Source: Protula sp. h YS-2021
Taxonomy: Eukaryota > Annelida > Polychaeta > Sabellida > Serpulidae
Assembly (NCBI GenBank): GCA_949752745.1
Contig: OX457026.1
Coordinates: 43,865,239-43,929,238 of the forward strand
Length of the DNA: 64,000 bases
Reading direction: 5' to 3'
Shown in pieces: positions 1 through 10,295 of the stretch. Within the stretch, counting starts at the first letter, position 1. Each line of letters opens with the position of its first letter. The notes under the pieces are model-generated. The model made no database searches. It had not been told where the DNA came from and worked only from the letters and a program-made list of their open reading frames with translations. The translations under genes and the position numbers were made by a program.

Positions 1-137
1 AATCCTGAGCAATTGGTGAAGGACGTGGATCACGTGCTGACGTCAGCGCTACTTGTGGTCCAGGATTTGTTAAAAGCACAGGAGCGACGCAGGGACTGGA
101 AAGATGGCGAGGGCGGGGAGAGAGAGGAAAGGGGTGG
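1..137 (+). CDS. MDN1: Midasin exon, linker end, cut by the window edge
   Basis: Frame 1 reads NPEQLVKDVDHVLTSALLVV then QDLLKAQERRRDWKDGEGGE, an amphipathic stretch of the kind found in the midasin linker before the acidic region. Possible donors are GTGGGT at 134 and GTAAGA at 138. Ending at 133 leaves one base, which fits the two-base start of the next recognised exon at 7359. Reading on, TAA at 139-141 is followed in the same frame by GLQKNHLT (157-180), and LLADLRL opens in another frame from 183 up to a GT at 231. This looks like a further conserved segment with the frame broken. Assignment as midasin rests on position and helical character, less on specific motifs. Confidence 0.55.
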
Positions 138-484
138 GTAAGAAGGGGATGAGACAGGCCTGCAGAAGAACCACCTCACTGTCTGCTGGCGGATCTCAGG
201 TTATGCTCATCCAAGTGCAGGCTTGACGAGGTAATACGGCCACGCGGTCAACTTGCTTGTGTGTTGTCTGTGAATCATAAAACAGTTTTGATTGTAATGT
301 TCAAGGCTGTTCTCTTAATAGCGTAGGCCTGGGCTTCAGATACATCTATCATAGCTGTTACAAGGGGGTGGAGGGTGAAAAGTGGTGGTATGCATGAAGG
401 TTTCTAACTTGCATGTAAACGACGCGTTGAGCTTCTTGAAGCATTGGAAGTCTTTTCGAACAAACAATTCATTGTTATGTATAG
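138..484 (+). other. Intron start with a possible broken exon remnant
   Basis: The first 93 bases contain the HLT...LLADLRL remnant described for the exon at 1-137. From 231 on I see no coding pattern and no repeat within the stretch. It runs up to the hairpin at 485-591. Confidence 0.4.
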
Positions 485-591
485 GATACAGTACGAAGAG
501 GGTCCAAGAGTTCAAATAATGGACAGTTCCGAGGCAACGCCGAGGAACTGTCCATTATTTGAACTCTTGAACCCTCTGAGTTCTGTATCTG
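485..591. repeat. Foldback hairpin, AAATAATGGACAGTTCC type
   Basis: Arms at about 498-529 and 544-576 are near-perfect reverse complements around a 14-nt loop (GAGGCAACGCCGAG); weaker pairing continues out to 485 and 591. The arm sequence AAATAATGGACAGTTCCGAG recurs at 4421-4440, and the shorter AAATAATGGAC recurs at 7236-7315, so this is a small dispersed palindromic element. A 67-aa open frame that starts at 444 simply reads through the hairpin. Confidence 0.8.
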
Positions 592-780
592 ACTTAGTTT
601 ACACAATTCACAACCAATTCCATGGACTGTCCCTAACAAAAGTCTAGTGTGAAATTATGTCGCCCACTTTGTTGTGACCCATTTTGTCACGCGCTGTCTG
701 GTTCAGTAAGGGTTGCCGTCTGCTCGGGACCTCAGTACCACTAGTGGTACTGAGGTCCCGAAGTGGCACTGAGGACCCGG

Positions 781-1426
781 TGGCACAGAGGTCCCGACAA
801 ATTTTTCATATGAACTCAACGTCCCCGTCCCCGCCCCGCCCCCATCTTTAATTGCATCTTAAAATCACTGCTTCTTCCGCCTCCCTCCCTGCTGCCCCGC
901 CCCCACCCCCACCATCACCCAATATGTTTATCTCAATATCTTACAGTTTTTTCCATAAAATATATGCAAATACACATGTCTATTCACAAAATGTTGAAGA
1001 AAAAACATTTTTGGGGCCTTTCCCATAGGCTTTGCAATTATTAAGCCTTGAAGCGGCTTCATCAAAGCAGCACTATGAGCAGCATTGACGTTTTCACACG
1101 GCATGTTTTTGTTCAATCTTTTTATGCATTCTACCTTTCGGTGTTGATGCACTGAGACGTACATTTTTCGAGTATGTGCCATTTTAGGCAATTTAGCCTA
1201 AATTGGCTAAATTGGGTGCATTTTTTAATTGTTTTCCACAAAATATATACAAATACATATGTCTATTCATAAAATTAAAAAAAGCGAAGTTTCCCTTTTT
1301 GGCATCGGAGGGGGGGGGGAGAGAACGGGGAGGAGGGGGGAGGCAAAAATGCAATTTATCTTTTTGGCGTGAGAGGGAGGGCATATATATATGGGGGCGG
1401 GGGACATAAAAAAATTTTCGATTGTC
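781..1426. other. G/C-tract and AT-rich filler inside the 721-4370 element
   Basis: A C-rich tract (825-920) is followed by a degenerate duplicated segment: the phrase TTTTCCATAAAATATATGCAAATACA at about 950 recurs as TTTTCCACAAAATATATACAAATACA at about 1231. Purine tracts (1308-1345) follow. Open frames here are low complexity and I support no gene. Confidence 0.5.
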
Positions 1427-2513
1427 AATTCCCACTTGCAAACTTCGTTTGCAAATGGGTATAAGTTTGTAATTTTTCTCGAAATTTCTGTCCTTTTTTC
1501 CTTTTTTTCTTCTCTTTTTTCCGTCACGGAGGTTTCCAGAAAACTCCTCCTAGGCTATTTGACGTAGGACGATGAAATTTGGCACAATGATAGAGGGTAA
1601 CGAGATGTCGTCAAATCCGCAAATTTTTTGACCTTGACCTTGAAGTTCAAGGTCAAATTGAGGTCAAAGTTTTTCTGACCTCAAAGGTGGTTTCCAGAAA
1701 ACTCCTCCTACAGGGTTCGTCGTAAAAAGACGGCATTTGGCAGAGACATAAAGGGTAATGAGTTGTCGTCAAATCCGTAAAATTTTTTTACCTTGAACCT
1801 CAGAGGTCAAGGTCAAATTGAGGTCAAAATATTTTTGGAAACACCTATTAATCACGAAAAGTAGCCATAAAGGTGCTCAAATCCCAGTGTGAATGCATAA
1901 AACGTACTCAGTAAAGGGTAAACTTTCATCACTAACCTTGACCTTGAGGTCTAAACACTGAACCTTGAGGGTCAAGGTCATAGGTCACGTGACTTCACGC
2001 GTCCTTAACGACAGGCCGACTCATCTCGGAAACGGTTAGAGATAGAGCGATTTTGAGCTCATTTTCGACCCTTTGGGCCTTAACAATGTTACATAAGAGG
2101 TACCTCGGTGACCTTGACCTTCTGGGTCACGGTCAAGGTCAAAAACCGGAAGTTGACTATTTTCTAGAAAAAGGTTAGAGATAGAGCGATTTTAAGCTCA
2201 ATTTCGACCCTTTGGGCCAAAAAGACGTTATATAAGAGGTACTTCGGTGATCTTGACCTCCTCCATCATGGTCAAGGTCAAAAATTGTAAGTTGACCAGT
2301 ATCTCAAAAACGGTTAGAAAACTGAATTTGATTTATTTGTGCCCAAATGAGGTTACATTGTATTCACTTCGATGGCCTCGTTCAAGATAATAATCCGGAA
2401 GCTGACAATTATGTCGAAACACTGAAAAATGTGTCTTTGACCAAATATGTTGTGTCTCTGCCCTTGCAAGTGGGTGCTATTTCGCTACGTGTAGCGAAAT
2501 TCGGTCTAGTTTT
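1427..2513 (+). mobile_element. Helentron-like (HINE/DINE-type) non-autonomous element
   Basis: The left end has a hairpin, CCCACTTGCAAAC-TTC-GTTTGCAAATGGG (1431-1459). The right end has TGCAAGTGGG (2465-2474), a perfect inverted copy of the left arm, then the stem-loop ATTTCGCTACGTGTAGCGAAAT (2479-2500; 22 nt split as ATTTCGCTAC/GTGTAGCGAAAT) and CTAGT (2506-2510). The interior has two diverged 'GGTTTCCAGAAAACTCCTCC' modules, many GGTCAAGGTCA sites, and about two copies of a 130-bp satellite carrying the core CGGTTAGAGATAGAGCGATT. It is nested inside the 721-4370 element. Confidence 0.65.
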
Positions 2514-3300
2514 CAAAATGCTTCTTCTCCCACAGTATTGGTCAGATTTTCTTAAAATTTGTAAGAATATTTTTAGGTAGGCCTCTCATGAAAAATTACT
2601 TCATTTGGAGATCCGCCTAATATTGGCTAAGTGGGGGCATTTTTCTTTTGTAATTTTTGGCGTCGAATTTTCAAAATGCTTCTTCTCCCGTAATTTTGAC
2701 TGGATTTCTTTCCAATTTTGTACGATTGTTCTTTTGATGCTTCTGTGTTGAAAATTTACTTGTTTTGGCGATCGACCAAAAATTGACCAAATGGGGGTCA
2801 TTCTTTAATTTATTTGTAGCCAATTGTCAAAATTCTTCTTCCACAATTTCGATCGGATGAACTTCTTGAAAAACCGATCATAAAGGAAATTGGGTAAATT
2901 GGGGGGGGGGGGGGCATTGTAAAGTTTTGGGGTGCTAATTTTGAAAATGCTTCTACTCCCGCGATCGGGACTGACAACAACTGGCCAAATAGGGGCATTT
3001 TTAAATTGTTTGGAAGCATATTTAAAAAGTTTTTTTTTCTCACAGTTTGGATCGAATTGTCTTCAAATTTTACAAAGTTGTTCAGTGGGCGGTATGCTTT
3101 TGGAAAGTTATTTTTGGCGATCAGCCAAAGATTGGCTAAAGGGGGGTATTTATAAATATTTAGTAGCAATTTTGTAAAATTCTCCTTCTCCCACAATTTT
3201 GAGCGGATTCCTTCATAAATATGTAAAATTTTCCTGCAGACATGTTTTGCAATATGACCACTTTCTGGCGACCATACAAGCCTACTGATACGTGATTTAC
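2514..3300. repeat. Diverged tandem repeat, about 110-150 bp unit
   Basis: The phrase 'TTTTCAAAATGCTTCTTCTCCC...TTTTGGCGATC...CAAATGGGGGCATTTTT' recurs about five times with drift (2512, 2672, 2827, 2940, 3174). Related phrases occur at 8455-8760 and 59,260-59,700, which suggests a dispersed family. A G run lies at 2901-2913. No gene. Confidence 0.6.
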
Positions 3301-3429
3301 TAGATTGGTAACAACGTCCCTGGACATTCTTGCTTTATTTTCATTTTACATGTTAGATTTGTAATGTTTGAGAGTGAAAATCAACCATTATAACAATAAC
3401 AAAAATCATACTTTTCGAAAAAATCTAAG

Positions 3430-3640
3430 TGGTGGCATCGATGACCTGTTGGTGGCCCTGAGGCTCGGTTGGTGGTACTGAGGAATCGGTAGTGGTAATG
3501 AGGACCCTGTGGTGGTAGTGAGGACCCGGTGGTGGTAGTGAGGACTCGACGGTGGTAGTGAGTAACCGGTGGTGGTCCTGAGGTGCCGGTGGTGGCCCTG
3601 AGGACCAGGTGGTGATACTGAGGACCCGATTATTTTAAAT
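3430..3640. repeat. Minisatellite, GAGGACCCGGTGGTGGTAGT type, about 21-24 bp
   Basis: Around nine units of GAGGACCCGGTGGTGGTAGT with drift. The reverse complement of the unit (GGTCCTCAGTACCACCACC) dominates 3715-4200, so the two blocks form a large imperfect inverted repeat within the 721-4370 element. An open minus frame of 91 codons across it is a satellite artefact. Confidence 0.75.
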
Positions 3641-3710
3641 TTTGGATTACGTATTTTACGTTTCTTCCAGCTTAAAACCACCTAATATAGCATTTTGAAG
3701 CCAAAAAAAA

Positions 3711-4330
3711 GTTTGGGTCCTCAGTGCCACCACCGGGTCCTCAGTACCACCACTTTACTTTTTTCTGAAAGTAAGCATTGATTTTTGGTTTTGAACGTTT
3801 CTTTCAGCTTAAAACAACTTAATCTAGCATTTTGAAGCAAAAAAAAGTTTGGGTCCTCAGTGCCACCACCGGGCCTCAGTGCCACCACCGGGTCCTCAGT
3901 ACCACCACTTTACTTTTTTCTGAAAGTAAGCATTGATTTTTGGTTTTGAACGTTTCTTTCAGCTTAAAACAACTTAATCTAGCATTTTGAAGCAAAAAAA
4001 GTTTGGGTCCTCAGTGCCACCACCGGGCCTCAGTGCCACAACCGGGTCCTCAGTACCACCACTTTACTTTTTTCTGAAAGTAAGCATTGATTTTTTGTTT
4101 TGAACGTTTCTTTCAGCTTAAAACAACTTAATCTAGCATTTTGAAGCAAAAAAAAGTTTGGGTCCTCAGTGCCACCACCGGGCCCTCAGTACCAAATCTT
4201 CACTTTTTTCGGAAAGTAACATTGATTTTTGGTTTTGAATGTTTCTTTCAGCTTAAAACAACTTAATCTAGGATTTTAAAAGTAAAAAATATTTTGGGTC
4301 CTCAGTGCCAGCGGGTCCTCAGTGCCACTT
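3711..4330. repeat. Satellite, about 136-155 bp unit, four to five copies
   Basis: GTTTGGGTCCTCAGTGCCAC recurs at 3711, 3847, 4001 and 4156, with a weaker copy near 4295. Between the copies is a shared AT-rich stretch (CTTTCAGCTTAAAACAACTT and following). The last copy merges into the right inverted end of the 721-4370 element. Confidence 0.8.
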
Positions 4331-4370
4331 CGGGACCTCATTACCACTGGTGGTACTGAGGTCCCGAGCA

Positions 4371-5234
4371 TACGGTGACCCCGCCTCGTCTGGTTTGAAA
4401 TCAATAAACAAGGTGTGAGAAAAATAATGGACAGTTCCGAGTCTTTCATTCAGTGTGTAGTGTGCGAAGTGTAAACATGGAAAAAGAGTTCTTGGATATC
4501 ATTAATGAAAATGCCCGGCTGAATTGCACATTGGATGCAAATTCTTTTGTAAAATTTAGTAAACACACACACATTCAGACACACACACACACACACGCAA
4601 AACGCGAGGGGAGGGCGGGGTGGGGTGGGATGGAGGAACGGGGGCGGCGAGGGGGAGACGGGGGATAGTGGGACGGGCCGGGGGTGGTTAACACATGGAA
4701 CGGCGGTTGTTTTAGCTTGTTAGACCCACGCCGCCGCGGTACTCGCGGAGCGGGGGACTTATAAAGCGATCGTTGTCCGTCTGTCTATCTGTTTGTCCGT
4801 CCGTCCGTCTGTCCCCCACAAGTGCCCCGACTTTTGTACGCTCGATTACTCACTCACGTTTCACCGCGGGCTTTTGATTTTTTTGTGGGAAGTAACAACA
4901 TGTGTTGGAGTTGTGCGACCTGGGGTTATTTTTTCACTTTGACCAATAATTGACAAAAGCGTGAAACTTCAAACTGACCAAATTTTTTGTTTGTGGGGGG
5001 GGGGTACTGTGGGGGCGCTTTTGTACGCGCAATTTCTCAGTTATTCTGCACGGCAGCCTTTTGAGTTTTTATGGAGCGAAGTAATATGTATTGCGATTGT
5101 GCGACGTGGGATTGTGTTTGGATTTAACCAAAAATTGAAGAAAATATGAAACTTTCAACATGATCAAAATTTTTGTTTGTGGAGGCACGATGCTTCCACT
5201 TTTGTTCGCTGACCAAAATTCCGTCCACCACCTT
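4371..5234. repeat. Microsatellite plus a duplicated unit of about 185 bp
   Basis: A (CA)n tract lies at 4562-4597, then a G-rich stretch to 4690. At 4720-4830 a palindrome (CCGCGGTACTCGCGG) precedes TCCGTCTGTC repeats, a combination that also opens other satellite elements in this window. From about 4835 to 5215, two diverged copies of a unit of about 185 bp share TTTTGTACGC, GCAGCCTTTTGA-like, GTGCGAC and CAAAATTTTTTGTTTGTGG phrases. No gene seen. Confidence 0.55.
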
Positions 5235-5649
5235 CCCGAACACTCGCGTAACGTCTAAAATATATCTATACTAGATCGGCAATATCGGCAACTTCGTCGG
5301 CCGATGTATCGGTTGCACATAGGATTAACTATGGCCCGACGCATAATAGATATAGCGGCTTCGTACATCGGATATACATCGGGCCGATATATCTTTAATA
5401 CGTCGGGCCACCGTCGGAAATATCCCTACAAATTCTTCGACGTCGGATGCCAACCGTCGGCTATACGTCGGTTATACGTTTATATTCCGATGCATTTCCG
5501 ACGAACTTCCGATGATTTTTATACGTAAAAAAATTGTTTCTAACCTTAACTGACCCATTGAACCTTTACCAACCATTCATAATTCACATATTCATACATA
5601 CACCATAGCATATCAATATACAACATAGCATATCTATATATTGCAACTG

Positions 5650-5735
5650 AACACTGGTACTTACTCGGGTTTGAACCGGGGACCTCTTGCATCCTAGGCG
5701 CGGAACCTACCTCTACTCCACGGCGGCTGGGGCTA
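5650..5735 (-). other. tRNA-Pro-like sequence, probably a pseudo-tRNA or SINE head
   Basis: The minus strand reads GTGGAGTAGAGGTAGGTTCC, then a CCTAGGATG anticodon-loop region (AGG, proline type), GCAAGAGGTCC and the T-arm CGGTTCAAACCCG. D, anticodon and T elements are in tRNA order, but the two ends do not form an acceptor stem, so it is unlikely to be a functional tRNA gene. Confidence 0.5.
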
Positions 5736-6059
5736 GTTTATTGAGGCAAATGATAATTTTCAAGTATATTCATAATGCTCAACTATTGATTCTTCATAAT
5801 GTCCCCTACAAAACGTCAATCGATAAATTTCCGACGACGAATAAGCATCGGAAAATATGCGTTTTATAGACGTATAAAAATACGTATAATATACGATTGC
5901 AATATCGGCATCTTTTTTCCGATGTATTTCCGACGTCGTTTATACATAGGAAAATATGCGTTTTATAGACGTTTAAAAAAATAGGTATAATACGCGTTTG
6001 CAATATCGGCATCTTTTTTCCGACGCTGTGGAATATGTGGAGCACTCGTACACAACGCA

Positions 6060-6165
<106 letters not shown>

Positions 6166-7094
6166 TTCATTTCAAGTTATGCGTGAAATACACAGATTTA
6201 GAGATCCATTGGAAATCGGTATATTTCCGACGTTTCACTGACAAATATAACTATATGTATAATATGCGTATATTTTTATACGCATATTACATGCTTGTAA
6301 TATCTCAAATAAAAACATTAGTTTTCGTCGGAATTCGATATATTTCCGACGTATAGCCGATGTAGTGATATATTTGAGATCCATTGGCTATCGGTATATT
6401 TCCGACGTTTCACCGACAAATATAACTATATGTATAATATACGTATATTTTTATACGCATATTACATGCTTGTAAAATCTCAAATAAAAAAATTAGTTTT
6501 CGTCGGAATTCGGTATATTTCCTACGTATAGCCGATGCAGTGATATATGTGTATATTATATTATACATCAGTAATATCTTTTTCAAAAACAATTAAGTTT
6601 TGTTCCGTCGGAAGTACGTCTATGTCAGACGTTGGGCCAACATATACAAATATATGTATAATGTACGTATAATTAAATACATCGAATATACGTATGCAAT
6701 ATCCGTTTCATTTTTTTTACCATTGGTCGGAAGTTAATCTATTTCCCACGTATAACCAATGCATAAAAATATATGTATAATATATGCATTGAGAAATACG
6801 TGTAATATATGAATATAATATTTTTAGCAAAAAAAAAAATTCCCAATTGGTCGGAATTTCGTCGGAAAAAGATGTCGGCCCGATGAATATTTGCCAACAT
6901 CTATTAAACTGAGGAAAATAATCATCGGGCCAACGTCGGTAACCGATGAACTTCCGACGAACGAGAAAAAATGGAAATTCGACTATTGCCAACCTATAAC
7001 CGATGCATTACCGATGCATCGAAGCCGATGCCGACGTTTTCCGACCTGGTTTATACCGTTCCGACGTCGGCCCGACGTTACGCGAGTGTTCGGG

Positions 7095-7358
7095 TTCCTG
7101 CTTTTTTACTTGCGATTTTTCAGTGAGCTTTTGCCCGGAGGAGTGTACATTTAGATATTCAGCTATCTTTCAGCGGTACATTCACTGATATATTTGTTTA
7201 ATTTCTTTTCAAACAGCAGCGAATCCATTCTTTTAAAATAATGGACTCGAACAGCAAAGAGTCCATTATTTAAAATAATGGACTCCCATCAGTCCATTAC
7301 ATTTAAATAATGGACTGCAAGAACAAAGGGATGACGTCACAGGTGTAAACTAATGCAG
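7095..7358. repeat. AAATAATGGAC palindromes next to a midasin splice acceptor
   Basis: AAATAATGGACTC (7236-7248) pairs with its reverse complement ending at 7271 around a 10-nt loop. Two further inverted copies follow to 7315. The family matches the hairpins at 498-576 and 4421-4440. The remainder to 7358 is intron. Confidence 0.75.
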
Positions 7359-7552
7359 ATTTCAAGTCAAATTCAGAATATGAGCGAGAATGCGGCACTG
7401 CTCAGCAGTATAGTCCCCGTGCACTTGGAAGTCTCCAGCATCAGTACACAATGCTTGTGCAGTACTTGATCACCCAGCAAGTAGCTGCATTTAGGAAGTT
7501 CACCGAAGTTGCTCGTGTACTACAGGGCCTCTTTCTGGAACTGGCCCGAAAG
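7359..7552 (+). CDS. MDN1: Midasin exon before the acidic region
   Basis: Two bases and then 64 open codons end in QVAAFRKFTEVARVLQGLFL then ELARK, just before a good donor (GTAAGCC, 7553). In the family this helical segment (QY.xLVQYxxTQQ... VL..LF..LA.KGFC) precedes the acidic domain, and the next exon opens with GFC as expected. The acceptor is either TAATGCAG ending at 7358 or ATTCAG ending at 7376; both give the same frame. Residues before HQYTMLVQY are less recognisable, so the true start could be the later site. No lesion seen. Confidence 0.8.
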
Positions 7553-7839
7553 GTAAGCCAAAAGTTTTGATTACAAATCAAGTTTTGTTTACAGTCAAGT
7601 GGAGGATAAAGTTATTGCATTCAGGGGAGTAACGTGGAAATAAGTTATAATTCACTTTCATCTTTTGAAGAATGTCATTATTTATAATCAGTGAGTGTAT
7701 TACATAATAAAAAGATGAATAGCACGATTAGTCTTCCACTTTTTAAGTACCCGTACTGCAAGTTAAGATTAAACGTATAAAACGTAAAAATATTTACAAC
7801 TACAATTAATTCAGCCTGTGACTGAATATAAATGTTTAG
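7553..7839 (+). other. MDN1: Midasin intron
   Basis: Short intron from GTAAGCC to a TTTAG acceptor at 7839. I see no repeat or gene in it. Confidence 0.75.
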
Positions 7840-7977
7840 GGCTTTTGCCTGAATGCGGACTTTTCCGATGAGATAGCCGAGGAATTTTCTACCCAATTTG
7901 AAGACATTGAAGGCAGTGGTCTGGGAGAGGGCGAGGGGGTCAAGGACGTCAGCGATCAGATAGAAACGGAAGATCAG
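7840..7977 (+). CDS. MDN1: Midasin exon, start of the acidic region
   Basis: Exactly 46 codons in phase 0 between TTTAG and GTATAAG: GFCLNADFSDEIAEEF, then FEDIEGSGLGEGEGVKDVSD and QIETEDQ. GLGEGEGVKDVSDQIE is one of the most diagnostic strings of midasin and marks the transition from the helical linker to the Asp/Glu-rich domain. The exon is fully intact and anchors the identification of the locus. Confidence 0.95.
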
Positions 7978-8159
7978 GTATAAGATTTTTATACTAAAAG
8001 AGTGTACCAAACAATATAGCTGAATTGTATTTCAATGCAGAATGAGTGAAGGTTTAGGAAGGAAGTTTGAAAAAGTTTTGGGTTATGATTTAAGATGAAA
8101 TTTTATAAATAGCCCTGTAACTAGAACTTTTCAAAGACATAAAGGTAATAATAACTATA

Positions 8160-9809
8160 TATGTTACAGAAAATCTGTGTAATCAGTAATTTCACGTAAT
8201 TCCTAAAACTTTTAGGAATTACGTGAAATTACTGTCGGGGCCAGGAATTACGCGAAATTCCTAAAATCTGCAGGAATTTCATGTAATAACTGAAACAGGA
8301 GGTCAGTAATTACACGAAATTACTAAACTGTGAATTAAACAAAAACAATGTGTTAACGTTTTAACTGGGTTAACGTTTTATTAACCCAGCCGATTATTAG
8401 TCGTATCACTATAGAGGGGCTTGAATGTGTGTGCGTATGGTAAACTTTTTCTTTAAAATGCTACTCCTCCTACAGTTTTGCTCCAATCGTTTTGATATTA
8501 CGCAGAATGTTTCCTGGGTGGTCCCCCATCTAGCTATTACTTTTTTTGACGATTAACAAAGAACTGACAAAATGGCGGCACTTTTTGTGCCCGATTTGAC
8601 CCTATGTTTAAAATGCTGCTCCTACAGTTTTACTCCAATCGTTTAGATGTTACGCAGGGATGTTCCGAAGAGGTTCGCCCACCAGACTATTATTTTTTCG
8701 CGGTTCGCCAAAAACTGCCGAAATGGCGCAACTTTGAAGTTTGGCAAAAACTGAAATAAATGGTAGTAAATAACTGAATTGTCAAACCATTCATTTCTCT
8801 CAGTCTTTTTCAAATAGTTATAAAATTTTAATCGAAAGTTTCTTAGGTGCTTCTTCGCCTGGACTTTGCTTTTTTCGCAAATGACAAAAAATAAATGCCG
8901 AAATGTCGGTAAATACGTGAATCGTCAAAACCCAACCTCTCCAACATCCCTTTTCGTGTAGCTTCCACCCAGTTTTGTGTATTAAAATTATGAAAAAGTT
9001 ACGTTCCGAAATTAAGTTCTTCATTTTTTGGCCTAACAGCATTCGTTTCAGAGTTTTTCTCTCTTTTCTTGTTTGGTAATTCGGCTGGGTCAAGTCCTTG
9101 GACATGCTTGTTTAATAAACCTCAAGACTTGAATCAACACTGCAGTGATGAAATACATCGCTTCTACCATGGTTTCAAATACGAAATGCATGTCTTTACT
9201 CAAATCAACTACAGAATGCATGTCTTTACTGAAATCAACTACAGAATGCATGTCTTCACTCAAATCGAATACAAAATGCATGCCTTTACTCAAATCAGAA
9301 CAAACGCATCATGGTCAAATAGAGTTCTAACAATGTTTCAAATACAGAAACACATGTCTTTATTGAAAGCAAATGCTGATATGAGGGACTCACGAGTGAT
9401 CTTAGCTTTGTAACTTTGCAATTCGAGATGAAAGCAAAGGCCTCAATACGTAATTACATCTCCGGCAAATGACACCAAATGTCACCTTGGGTGAGTAAGT
9501 TCACGAATTGCAATTCAAGATGAAAAAGGACTCACCATGGTCGAAATAATCTATGACAAGCTAAGTTCATGTGAGCGTGTCCCTCCATTTTTTGCCGTTT
9601 AACTTTGCTCGACTTTCATTACGCATATATACTAACTGATGTTTAGGAAATTTGTGAAATAAAACACCCTTGAAAGCAGTAAATACATGAAATTCCTGAA
9701 GATTTGAGGAATTTCGCGTAATTCCTGGCCCCGACAGTAATTTCACGTAATTCCTAAAACTTTTAGTAATTACGTGAATTTACTTATTACACAGATTTAC
9801 TGTAACATA
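8160..9809. mobile_element. 1.65-kb element with about 170-bp inverted ends that are internally palindromic
   Basis: About 8160-8332 and 9641-9809 are inverted copies, both containing TCGGGGCCAGGAATTACG or its complement. Each end is itself a hairpin: CAGTAATTTCACGTAATTCC then AAAACTTTTAGG and the return strand. The interior holds a two-copy unit of about 185 bp (8440-8760, with ACTCCTCCTACAGTTTTGCT) and a 30-bp repeat (9180-9300). There is no transposase. Termini begin TATGTTACA and end TGTAACATA, possibly flanked by TA. It lies in the intron between the 7840 and 9894 exons. Confidence 0.75.
9175..9300. repeat. 30-bp minisatellite (AATGCATGTCTTTACTCAAA)
   Basis: Four units of roughly GAATGCATGTCTTTACTCAA plus ATCAACTACA. 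The period is a multiple of three, so both strands stay open and give peptides with HVFTQI-like repeats. I regard these as artefacts. A unit copy with only ACATGTCTTTATTGAAA lies at 9352. Confidence 0.8.
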
Positions 9810-9893
9810 CATACGTCATCACTAGTAAACAGCAGAAATCTCATGCGACATTGGTCGCCGTATATTGAAAGTAAGCCACATTGTAATGTGTAG

Positions 9894-10026
9894 GTGGATG
9901 ACGCCCGCAAAGCCGGCCAAGAGGAGGAGGAGAAACACGACGACGAGCCCGAGGTCAAGGACGAGGACAATGCCATAGAGATGACCGACGATATGGACGC
10001 CAGGCTGCATGACCTGGACGCCGCTC
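9894..10026 (+). CDS. MDN1: Midasin exon, acidic region
   Basis: Phase 0 from a TGTAG acceptor: VDDARKAGQEEEEKHDDEPE then VKDEDNAIEMTDDMDARLHD. KAGQ, EDNAIEM and DxxxxLHD match the midasin order directly after SDQIExEDQ. The frame would run on to a stop at 10066. However, a GTCAGT donor at 10027 ends the exon one base into a codon, which fits the two-base start of the next exon, so I chose that end. Confidence 0.9.
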
Positions 10027-10295
10027 GTCAGTGCAGCGGTGGCCTTATGGCATTCAAAAGCGTGAACTAACATTTATTTTTTCAAGTCGATCTCTCAATA
10101 AGAAAATTTTAATTATTAAAACCGATGGGAGTCGCGGAAGGCAGGTTGCTAAACGGTTGTATCATTTATCTTTTAAGAGCGGTACTATTCTTTACAAACG
10201 GTATTTTTGTACCAATATCTTCTGTGGTGTGATTCGGTGCGCCTGTACGCGGGGTGACGTCGTTGTTGACGTGGTAAGGATAGTGTTTTTTGCAG
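10027..10295 (+). other. MDN1: Midasin intron
   Basis: From a GTCAGT donor to a TTTTTTGCAG acceptor. No feature recognised. Confidence 0.7.

Larger units (their letters stand above)
721..4370. mobile_element. 3.65-kb element bounded by 60-bp inverted repeats that are themselves palindromic
   Basis: 721-780 and 4311-4370 are inverted copies differing at only a few positions. Each end also contains an internal palindrome (GGACCTCAGTACCACTAGTG and its complement). The motif GGTCCTCAGTGCCACCACC in these ends is repeated inside as minisatellites in both orientations. No transposase frame is visible, so it is non-autonomous or foldback-like. Similarity may extend about 10-20 bases beyond the stated ends, so the exact termini and any target-site duplication are uncertain. 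It sits in a midasin intron. Confidence 0.7.

Noticed and set aside
444..647. 67-codon open frame
   Set aside because: It is a read-through of the palindromic hairpin at 485-591, with no recognisable domain.
5650..5735. Functional tRNA-Pro gene on the minus strand
   Set aside because: No acceptor-stem pairing and position inside a transposon.
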